A stretch of 47,370 nucleotides of DNA from NCBI GenBank assembly GCA_011523845.1, contig WTFV01000052.1, forward strand, positions 1 through 47,370. Reading direction: 5' to 3'. Both the position numbers and the translations under genes were made by a program. This stretch comes from Acidobacteriota bacterium (GTDB lineage Bacteria; Acidobacteriota; Vicinamibacteria; Vicinamibacterales; UBA8438). Below the pieces are notes generated by a model, which ran no database searches, had not been told where the DNA came from, and saw only the letters and a list, made by a program, of their open reading frames with translations. This document shows, one piece after another, positions 39,086-45,440 of this stretch (positions are counted from its first letter, which is position 1; every line of letters begins with the position of its first letter).

Positions 39086-39469
39086 TTACCAGAGGTCGGA
39101 GAATCCCCCGACCCACGGATCGGGCCCGTGGACCCGGACCGCGTCGAGGTAGTCGGCCGGAACCGGTGGGCGGCGCGTCAGGTAGCGGCCGACGATGCCG
39201 GTGAACTCGACCGGCGTCTCGAGGCGCTCCCGCACCGCTTCTCCGTGCGCGATGCGGTCGTCGTCGTGGACGTCGGCCGGCTCCCCTTCGGCGAGGCCGG
39301 CCAGCGGCGTCCGGAACGTGGCCACTGCGGTCCAGTCGATCGCGTCTAGCGCGGCCGATTCGCTCTCGCGGGCCACCGTGTCGTCCGCGGCCGCCGCGCC
39401 GCTCACCCCGAAAAGGACCAGAACGGCGATGGCCGCGCTGTTGCGAAGAGTGTTCATTGGGTTCGACAT
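39086..39469 (-). CDS. Exported protein, short paralogue of the 40761 gene
   Basis: A 127-residue protein; ATG 39469 has AAAGGAG upstream. Its signal MSNPMNTLRNSAAIAVLVLF closely parallels the MLSPVNTLRMTAALAALILF of the 40761 product. The mature part ends with TPVEFTGIVGRYLTRRPPVP and ADYLDAVRVHGPDPWV, matching MPVEF..DGRYLSFRVPVPADYLDTIR...GEWI in the larger protein. The first half of the domain has diverged (GLAEGEPADVHDDDRIAHGE). It lies on the other side of the MarR gene from its paralogues. Function unknown. Confidence 0.7.
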   Translation of the reverse strand: MSNPMNTLRNSAAIAVLVLFGVSGAAAADDTVARESESAALDAIDWTAVATFRTPLAGLAEGEPADVHDDDRIAHGEAVRERLETPVEFTGIVGRYLTRRPPVPADYLDAVRVHGPDPWVGGFSDLW

Positions 39470-39627
39470 CGTTCCGTCTCCTTTCAAGACTGCGTGAGCG
39501 GTGCATGCGCCGTCGAACCGCTCGTCGGATCGAGCCGAAGCGGCGCGTCCAAACGCCGGGGTCTCCGGCACGGTCACGTAGATAGAAGGAACAGGCCCCG
39601 CCGGCCGTGGCGGCCCAGCGCCCCCCG

Positions 39628-40239
39628 TCACTTCGACGTTCCGGTCCACGTCCCCCGTTCGCTTCTCGATTTCAGCACGCGCCTGGCGCGGATGCGGCGC
39701 GCGTCGCGACCAGTCCGCCGCGGGGCCGCCGACGCGGCCTCCGCCGCCACGGCGTCGTCGCCGGTGAGCGACGCCAGCAGCTTGCGCAACAGATGCGCCA
39801 GCGACTTGCGCTCGTCCGGCTGCAGCGCGTCGTCGAGCACCTGGTTCTGGTTCTCCAGGTACGCCGTGGTGACCTCGTCGACCAGCTTGCGCCCCGCGTC
39901 GGTCAGCTCGATGCGCACGCCCCGCCGGTCGGTCGGGTGCGCCGTGCGCTCGACCAGGCCGGCGGCCTCGAGACGGTCGATGCGGTTGGTCAGCCCGCTC
40001 GAGGTCACCATCAGCGAGTCGAGCAGGTCGCGCGGCGACGGATGCTGCTCGGGCGACGTGCGGATGGCGGCCAGCAGCAGGAACTCGACCTCGCTCAGAC
40101 CGAACCGGCTCAGCACCGCCTCGGCATTCTCCTCGGCGACATGCGCCAGGCGGCTGAGGCGCGCGAGCACGGCCAGCGAGGAGACGTCCAGGTCGGGGCG
40201 TTGGCTCGCCCAGCGCTCCATCATCCTGTCTATCTTCAT
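39628..40239 (-). CDS. MarR-family transcriptional regulator
   Basis: A 203-residue regulator. SEVEFLLLAAIRTSPEQHPS and RDLLDSLMVTSSGLTNRIDR form the helix-turn-helix, followed by LEAAGLVERTAHPTDRRGVR, the winged hairpin with its D-R-R-G motif. The C-terminal about 45 residues are a basic extension (RRTGRDARRIRARRVLKSRS) beyond usual MarR length. A consensus-like promoter ends just before the ATG, implying a leaderless or near-leaderless message. A TGTCAAG-AGA-CTTGACA dyad overlaps both divergent promoters and is the probable operator, giving autorepression and control of the rightward genes. The ligand is unknown. Confidence 0.9.
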   Translation of the reverse strand: MKIDRMMERWASQRPDLDVSSLAVLARLSRLAHVAEENAEAVLSRFGLSEVEFLLLAAIRTSPEQHPSPRDLLDSLMVTSSGLTNRIDRLEAAGLVERTAHPTDRRGVRIELTDAGRKLVDEVTTAYLENQNQVLDDALQPDERKSLAHLLRKLLASLTGDDAVAAEAASAAPRRTGRDARRIRARRVLKSRSERGTWTGTSK

Positions 40240-40245
40240 GGCGAG

Positions 40246-40307
40246 ACTCTACCTCGCGCAAAAAATGTTGTCAAGAGACTTGACAGGATATTTCTTTATG
40301 TTAAGCT
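40246..40307. promoter_or_regulatory. Back-to-back divergent promoters sharing a MarR-type dyad
   Basis: TGTCAAG at 40269-40275 and CTTGACA at 40279-40285 form a perfect 7-bp dyad around AGA. Each arm contains a -35 hexamer, TTGACA, one per strand. Leftward: TTGACA, 17-bp spacer, TAGAGT (40246-40251), then the MarR ATG 6 bases later. Rightward: TTGACA at 40280-40285 with a weaker -10, perhaps TAAGCT near 40302. A repressor on the dyad would block both. Confidence 0.7.
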
Positions 40308-40343
40308 TCTCTCGTCAGTCGGAACTGAGCCAGGAGGAACACC

Positions 40344-40538
40344 ATGAAGAGCCCGAGACGACACGCCAGCACCGGAAACGCCGTCGCCCGCAACGTGCAC
40401 CCGCGACTGCGGCTGGCCGCCGCCCAGAGCCACAACCCCTACGAGACGCTGCGCCAAGCCCACGATGCCGCCCGGCCGCGCAGCCAGCAGACCGACTACC
40501 GGCACTTCGTACGGCGCCTCTGGCAGGACGCCGCCTGA
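40344..40538 (+). CDS. Small basic protein of 64 residues
   Basis: ATG 40344 is preceded by AGGAGG at ideal distance, a strong sign of a real gene. The product is basic and not hydrophobic: HASTGNAVARNVHPRLRLAA, then HNPYETLRQAHDAARPRSQQ and YRHFVRRLWQDAA. It is the first gene rightward of the MarR dyad, 59 bases past it, so is the likeliest MarR target. No family recognised; a small nucleic-acid or protein-binding factor is possible. Confidence 0.6.
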   Translation: MKSPRRHASTGNAVARNVHPRLRLAAAQSHNPYETLRQAHDAARPRSQQTDYRHFVRRLWQDAA

Positions 40539-40569
40539 GCCGCCTCTATAGAGAAAGGAGAAGACGACG

Positions 40570-40695
40570 ATGTTGAGCGCGCCGACCCGCACGAACCGCT
40601 GCAGTCGCACCGCGACATCGGATCGCGTCTGCGGCGGCGGATCGGGCGAGGCGGCGCCCGGCGTACGGAGCATCGAGACGAAGACGTTCGCCTGA
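40570..40695 (+). CDS. Possible 41-residue gene or remnant with family start
   Basis: ATG 40570 has AAAGGAG about 10 bases upstream. The frame encodes 41 residues starting MLSAPTRTNRC and ending SIETKTFA. The SD and the opening codons for MLS resemble those of the 40761 gene (MLSPVNTLR), so it may be the start of a broken family member. Residue content is otherwise unremarkable. It is 31 bases after the 64-residue gene. Confidence 0.35.
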   Translation: MLSAPTRTNRCSRTATSDRVCGGGSGEAAPGVRSIETKTFA

Positions 40696-40760
40696 GTCGG
40701 TGACCGACAGGCACCCCAGGCAGATGCACCACTCGCGTAATCCGGAAAGGAGACTGAACG

Positions 40761-41696
40761 ATGCTGAGCCCAGTTAACACCCTGCGCATGACCGCGGCCC
40801 TCGCCGCTCTGATCCTCTTCGGGATGAGCGGCGCAACCGCCGACACCGACCGCGCGGCGGTCCCCGAGACCTACACTTGGCCCGCCGAGCTGGTCGCCTT
40901 CGACGAGGAGACCGGGATGGCCACGCTCCGCCACTGGCTGGTCGACCATGACCCGCATGACGCGCAGGCGCTCGCCGGCTTCCGTGACGGCGACCCGATC
41001 GTGCTGACCTGGTCGGCATTCATCTCCGTCTCGGGCATCCGCGGCATCGAGCACGGCGGGAAGGCCACGGGGCGCTTCCAGATGCCGGTCGAGTTCGTCC
41101 GCGTCGACGGCCGCTATCTGTCGTTCCGCGTGCCGGTCCCGGCCGACTACCTCGACACCATCCGCGGGCTCCGGCCGGGCGAGTGGATCACCGCCACCTC
41201 GCCGCACGCGGCCTGGAACGCCGAGGCCGTCGTCATGCACATCCGCGGCTACAACGACGTCGGCAACGAATATCTCGACCACGTCACGCTGGACGTGACC
41301 GGTCCCGAGTACAACTGGTCGGCCGATCTGGTCGCCTTCGACGAGGCGAGCATGACGGCCACCGTGCGGGCCATGCTGGTCGGCACCGGCATCGGCGACC
41401 TGAGCGGCTACGGGCACGGCGACCGGGTCGTGCTGACCTGGTCGGGCCTGACCTTCGCCTCGGGCGTCCGCGGCATCGAGCACGGCGAGAGCGGCTGGGG
41501 CCGCTTCCAGATGCCGGTCGAGCTGGCCGCCATCGACGGACGCTACGTGACCTTCCGCGTGCCCGTGCCGGCCGACTCCCTCGACACCATCCGGGACCTG
41601 AAGCCCGGACGCTGGATCACGGCGACCTCGCCACAGCCGGCCCCCGACCGGTCGGCCGTGGTCCTCGACATCCGCGGATTCAACGACCTCGGATAG
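40761..41696 (+). CDS. Exported protein with two copies of an unnamed domain
   Basis: A 311-residue exported protein; AAAGGAG lies 8 bases before ATG. After the signal MLSPVNTLRMTAALAALILF it holds two copies of an about 125-residue domain. Shared landmarks are LVAFDE, GD-x-(I/V)VLTWS, GIEHG, RFQMPVE, DGRY-x-(S/T)FRVPVPAD, LDTIR-x-L-x-PG-x-WITATSP and (H/D)IRG(Y/F)ND. Copy one spans about 35-160, copy two about 178-311. The copies differ at many positions, so the duplication is old. A short paralogue lies at 39086. It is probably periplasmic or surface-bound and under MarR control. I cannot name the fold; beta-rich seems likely. Confidence 0.75.
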   Translation: MLSPVNTLRMTAALAALILFGMSGATADTDRAAVPETYTWPAELVAFDEETGMATLRHWLVDHDPHDAQALAGFRDGDPIVLTWSAFISVSGIRGIEHGGKATGRFQMPVEFVRVDGRYLSFRVPVPADYLDTIRGLRPGEWITATSPHAAWNAEAVVMHIRGYNDVGNEYLDHVTLDVTGPEYNWSADLVAFDEASMTATVRAMLVGTGIGDLSGYGHGDRVVLTWSGLTFASGVRGIEHGESGWGRFQMPVELAAIDGRYVTFRVPVPADSLDTIRDLKPGRWITATSPQPAPDRSAVVLDIRGFNDLG

Positions 41697-41731
41697 GAAC
41701 TGCCCGTACGGTTCGAGCGGAACAAGTCCTT

Positions 41732-41773
41732 CCCGGGGCATCGGCGGGCGGCCGCGCTCGCCGATGCCCCGGG
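41732..41773 (+). terminator. 15-bp perfect hairpin terminator
   Basis: CCCGGGGCATCGGCG at 41732-41746 pairs perfectly with CGCCGATGCCCCGGG at 41759-41773, with a 12-nt loop; flanks AAGTCC and ACTT extend it imperfectly. It lies 36 bases past the 40761 gene stop and before the convergent protease gene, so it may serve both directions. No T-tract follows. Confidence 0.6.
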
Positions 41774-41909
41774 ACTTGGTCGACGACAGGAGACTCAGGA
41801 ATTGGGCGGGCCGGCGTCCTCCTTCCGCATGTTCGCCGCATGTGCCCTGCTTGCCGGTCCGCCCAGTGTTTTCTTGTTCAACCCGGGTCTCTATCCAGGC
41901 CACCTCTCG

Positions 41910-43115
41910 TCACGACAACCTCACAACGATGTCCAGCGTGTCGCCGTCGCGCAGAATCGTCACGGTGACGTCGTCGCCCGGACGATATCTGTCGAGCACC
42001 GCCCGCATCTCGGCCGGAGAAGTGATCGGCGCACCGTCGATCTCGCGAATGATGTCCCCCACCTGGGCAACCTGCCGCCCGTCACGCGAGATCGCGGTGC
42101 CCCGCAACCCAGCCTCCGCCGCCCCGCCGTCGGGCTCGACGTCCACCACCAGCACGCCCGACACATCCCGGCGGCCGAGCACGAACCGGCTCAGACGGCC
42201 GCGCCCGTCCATGCTGACGCCCAGCCGAGGCGGCGTGTACTCGCCGGTCTCGATGATCTGCGGCACCGCACGGCTCGCCGTATTGACCGGTACGGCAAAC
42301 CCGACCCCGGCCGACGCGCCGGAGGGACTGGCGATCCGCGTGTTGATGCCGATCAGACGGCCGCTGCTGTCGAGCAACGGCCCGCCCGAATTCCCGGTGT
42401 TGATCGCCGCGTCGGTCTGGATCACGTCCTCTATCCGGCGTGCCGTCGAGACCCTCGATGCGCCGCCCCAGCGCCGAGACGATCCCGGTCGTAAGGGTCG
42501 CGGTCAAACCGAACGGATTGCCAATCGCATACGCGCTCTGCCCGACCCGCAGGACGTCGCTGTCACCCATGCTGATCGGCTGCAGCGCCGACGACGCGGC
42601 GTCTATGCGGAGCACGGCCAGGTCGTGTGACGCTGACCAGCCCACGAGCTCCGCATCGTAGGTGGACTGGTCGCACATGACGACCTCGACAGTCCCGGCG
42701 CCGCGGACGACATGGGCATTCGTGATCACGTGTCCGTCCGCGTCCCAGACGAAGCCGGTGCCGGTCCCTGCGGGACCTCGCTTACGGTGCGTCCGAACCA
42801 GTCGACACGACGCGCGAGCGTGGTGATGTAGACGACCGATGAGCTGGCCCGCTCGAACAGCTCGACTCCCGCACGTTCGGCCAGCCGGGCAGGGACCTGA
42901 GTCGTCGACGGCAGCGCCTGCTCCTCCGCCCGCGGCGCCGGCGGCAGCGACGCTGGCGCCTCCTCCTCCGGCTGCGTCGCCGACGGCACCGGCGGCGCAG
43001 CGGGCGGCGGCGCGGCGGGCGCGCAGGCGGCGGCGAGGATCGCCAGAGCAGTCGACAGACCTGCACCGCCAGAACGGATCCAACTCGCTCCCAGCCGATG
43101 GCGTGCGCTTCTCAT
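41910..43115 (-). pseudogene. Second Do-like serine protease, frame broken twice
   Basis: From ATG 43115 the product starts with a lipoprotein-like leader (STALAILAAACAPAAPPPAAP) and a Pro/Glu/Ala linker. After VDWFGRTVSEVPQ the frame shifts near 42770 to GTGFVWDADGHVITNAHVV (His), HDLAVLRID (Asp) and [20 protein letters not shown]. After GRRIEGLDG it shifts again near 42445 to [20 protein letters not shown] (Ser) and one PDZ domain ([20 protein letters not shown]). All three triad residues survive. Adding one G to a GGG run repairs the first break. Intact, it would be a 1-PDZ lipoprotein protease. It may be functional if the shifts are read errors. Confidence 0.7.
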
Positions 43116-43400
43116 TCCCGTTCTTCCAATCGTGGCAAGCGCTCTGGCGAGCGTCAAGGTGGGGCCGGCGCCGTGGCTGGCGGCACCGCTCCCCCAGCAC
43201 GGGCTCGACGTACCGGGCTGCGGGACGTGAGAGACGCCGCTGCACTCGTGCGAGGTATCGCCCGAATGCACATCGAGTCTTCCCCAGGATTCCTGAGCGG
43301 CGCTCTCCGGGCCGCGGCGACATTCTCGACAGCCGCAAGCACGAGATGAACGTGGGCGCCATGGACTCGAATTTGCCCTGCTCTTCGGGTGGAGGATTCC

Positions 43401-43775
43401 ATGAGAGTCGATGCACTGATGTCAACCGACCTTGCCACCGTGCGTCCGGAAACGGACCTGCGCGTCGCAGTCGGTGAGATGCGCTCGCATGGCTGCGGGT
43501 TCCTGCCCGTAGTCGAGGGCGGCGGACGCGTCGTGGGCGTGCTCACCGACCGTGATGTCGCACTGGCCCTCGGTGCGGACGAAGTCCGGCCGTTGGAACG
43601 TTCGGTAGCCGATGTGATGACCGGCGCTCCTCACAGGTGCCGCAGCGACGAGTCGCCTCACCACGCCCTCCGCCGAATGCGTGGCGCGCCAACGTTCGTC
43701 GAAACGAACCCGACTTGGAGCGCGCCGCCCCTGAACCCTGAAGGCTCCACTCCAGCAGGTACGCACGCGGCGTAA
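43401..43775 (+). CDS. CBS-domain protein, second domain truncated
   Basis: A 124-residue product; ATG 43401 follows GGAGG by 6 bases. The first CBS domain is complete: VDALMSTDLATVRPETDLRV, MRSHGCGFLPVVEGGGRVVG and VLTDRDVALALGADE. The second starts (VADVMTGAPHRCRSDESPHH, ALRRMR) but then turns into unrelated sequence (GAPTFVETNPTWSAPPLNPE) where the R-R-L-P-V-V-D strand should be. CBS pairs bind adenine nucleotides, so a single-domain product may be inactive or need to dimerise. It looks truncated by deletion near 43683. Confidence 0.7.
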   Translation: MRVDALMSTDLATVRPETDLRVAVGEMRSHGCGFLPVVEGGGRVVGVLTDRDVALALGADEVRPLERSVADVMTGAPHRCRSDESPHHALRRMRGAPTFVETNPTWSAPPLNPEGSTPAGTHAA

Positions 43776-43808
43776 CCGGGGCCGGGCCCGGGGGACGACA
43801 GGATTCAG

Positions 43809-44396
43809 ATGATGGCCGAACCAGCGCCAGGAGCGCGGCGTCCCGGACGCCCGCCGAAGCACGTCGCTCCCGACGGCCTCTACGAGACTGCGCAACACAC
43901 GTGGGCGACCTCGTTTACGGCGCGAACGACGGCATCCTCACGACGTTCGCCGTCGTCGCCGGCGTGACTGGGGGCGCCCTGTCGGCGACGACGGTCATCG
44001 TCGTCGGCATGGCCAATCTCGTTGCCGACGGGCTGTCGATGGGCGTGGGGAACCAACGTCGGCATTCGCGCCCGAGAGAGCGCGCTCGAGCGACAGGGAC
44101 GGCCTCAGGAAGAAGCGCAGTCGGCACGACATGGACTCGCGACGTTTCTGGCCTTCATCGTCGCCGGATTCGTGCCGCTGGTGCCGTACCTGGTTCCCGG
44201 CGCCGGCGACGAATTCATCCCGGCTGCCTGCCTGGCGTTCGGTGCGCTGTTCGGGGTGGGCGCCGCGCGCTCGCTGGTGACCGCCAGCCGATATGAAGCG
44301 CCAAGGGAGAGCCCTGGCCGTCACCCGTACGCTCGCAGCAGCCTCTGTTGCGCGTTGATCCGCCGGGCGCGGGGTTTGCGATGGACCGGCCGGTAG
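43809..44396 (+). pseudogene. VIT1/CCC1-like iron/manganese transporter, frame broken
   Basis: ATG 43809 begins MMAEPAPGARRPGRPPKHVA and DGLYETAQH. Removing two bases of ACACAC near 43895 joins it to HVGDLVYGANDGILTTFAVV, the signature first helix of VIT1/CCC1 transporters, then TTVIVVGMANLVADGLSMGV. A second shift near 44050, at a GGGG run, leads to NVGIRARESALERQGRPQEE and two more helices (LATFLAFIVAGFVPLVPYLV, FGALFGVGAARSL). The last helix is absent. Intact relatives move Fe/Mn across the membrane. Bases 44397-44487 hold no supported gene. Confidence 0.65.
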
Positions 44397-44487
44397 GAGC
44401 CATCGGTCTGCAGTTCCATGGACATCGTAAAGCTTGTCGCCCTCGCGGAGCTGTTGGCAGACGTGGAGCAGCCCCGTGACGGAGGGC

Positions 44488-44516
44488 TTCACAAATGAGG
44501 CCGAGACGTGTATTAT
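44488..44516 (+). promoter_or_regulatory. Sigma-70-like promoter for the DUF6788 gene
   Basis: TTCACA at 44488-44493, a 17-bp spacer, and TATTAT at 44511-44516 make a good housekeeping-type promoter. The ATG at 44529 lies 13 bases past the -10 box, so the message has a very short leader. This excludes the GTG at 44508 as the start. Confidence 0.55.
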
Positions 44517-44528
44517 CGGACCCGTTAT

Positions 44529-44918
44529 ATGACTGGTCCGACAGCCAAGACGAGCACGTTGCGCAGGCGTCGGGCAGCGCTGCTGCGGAAGCTCCCGCCC
44601 TTGAAAGCCATTCTGCGCGGCTCGCTCATCGAACGCTTCAAGCGGTGCGGACGGCCCGGGTGCAAGTGTGCGCGCGGTGTCGGCCATGGCCCGAAGGTCT
44701 ACCTGTCGGTCAGCGTCCCGAAGGGGCGGCCGGTCATGGTCTACGTGCCGCAGGAGCTTCGCAGCAAGATCGAGCCGTTGGTCGCCGACTACCGCCGGAC
44801 GCGGGAACTCCTCGACGAGGTCGCCGCGATCAACCTCGAGCTGCTGCGACGCCGCGAGCCGGTGGACGTGATTTCGGGGGCGAATCCGGCCGCGCGGGAG
44901 CACCCTGCCGTCTCGTGA
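44529..44918 (+). CDS. DUF6788-family protein (transposon-associated)
   Basis: A 129-residue protein. ILRGSLIERFKRCGRPGCKC with GPKVYLSVSVPKGRPVMVYV and LRSKIEPLVADYRRTRELLD is the DUF6788 pattern: a CxxPxCxC knuckle, two strands, then a coiled-coil helix. Such genes recur near transposases and may bind DNA. I choose ATG 44529 because the promoter lies just upstream. It is convergent with a transposase remnant. Bases 44862-44895 are repeated exactly, inverted, at the left edge of the window. Confidence 0.75.
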   Translation: MTGPTAKTSTLRRRRAALLRKLPPLKAILRGSLIERFKRCGRPGCKCARGVGHGPKVYLSVSVPKGRPVMVYVPQELRSKIEPLVADYRRTRELLDEVAAINLELLRRREPVDVISGANPAAREHPAVS

Positions 44919-44957
44919 CGGCTCGCAATCCGGTGATACTGGCAAGAACCGGCTGCG

Positions 44958-45270
44958 TCAGGCGACCCGTCGTCGTCGTTTGCGCTCCCGCTTCTGCAGA
45001 AGCAACCCGATGCGATGCAGGTTGGCCGCCAGCACCGACAAGGCAACCGTGCGCGCAAACCCTTCCGCGCCATGGGTTCGAACACGGTCGAGTCCGCGAT
45101 GCTCCAATCCATTGATGGCAGACTCGACCGCCGGATGCGCTCGCCGCGCCGCCACAAACGATTCTTCCGCTTCCCGCTCCCGGTTGGCCTTCAGAAAGGT
45201 ATCCTTTGCCCGGCAAGGCGTTGACATCGAGCAGCCCATCGAGCAGGACATGCCATCGACATGAGTTGTG
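44958..45270 (-). pseudogene. C-terminal remnant of an ISNCY/IS1182-like transposase
   Basis: The frame reads AEESFVAARRAHPAVESAIN, then GLEHRGLDRVRTHGAEGFAR and TVALSVLAANLHRIGLLLQK, the standard ending of DDE transposases with the late H-x-A-V-E-S-x-I-N motif. A neighbouring frame gives LLDGLLDVNALPGKGYLSEG, the preceding segment, so there is also a frameshift near 45195. The rest of the gene is missing. It ends 40 bases from the convergent DUF6788 stop. Confidence 0.7.
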
Positions 45271-45283
45271 CGAGAGAATCGAC

Positions 45284-45402
45284 ATGGCTGATCCGGTGCC
45301 CTACGACGGCACGGCATACGCCGATCCCATCAAGGGCTACAAGGGGGCGACGACACGCTCAAGGGCTTCGCCGGCGACGACACCATGACGCGATTTGCGT
45401 GA
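45284..45402 (+). pseudogene. RTX-type calcium-binding repeat scrap
   Basis: From ATG 45284 the frame reads MADPVPYDGTAYADPIKGYK. After a one-base shift at the GGGGG run the other frame reads GDDTLKGFAGDDTMT, two hemolysin-type nonapeptide repeats (G-x-x-D-D-T-L-x-G). A stop follows at once. It is a tiny remnant or the decayed start of an RTX protein. Confidence 0.45.
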
Positions 45403-45440
45403 CGGGGCACACGACGACAGCCGGACGAAGGGAGGCGCAG

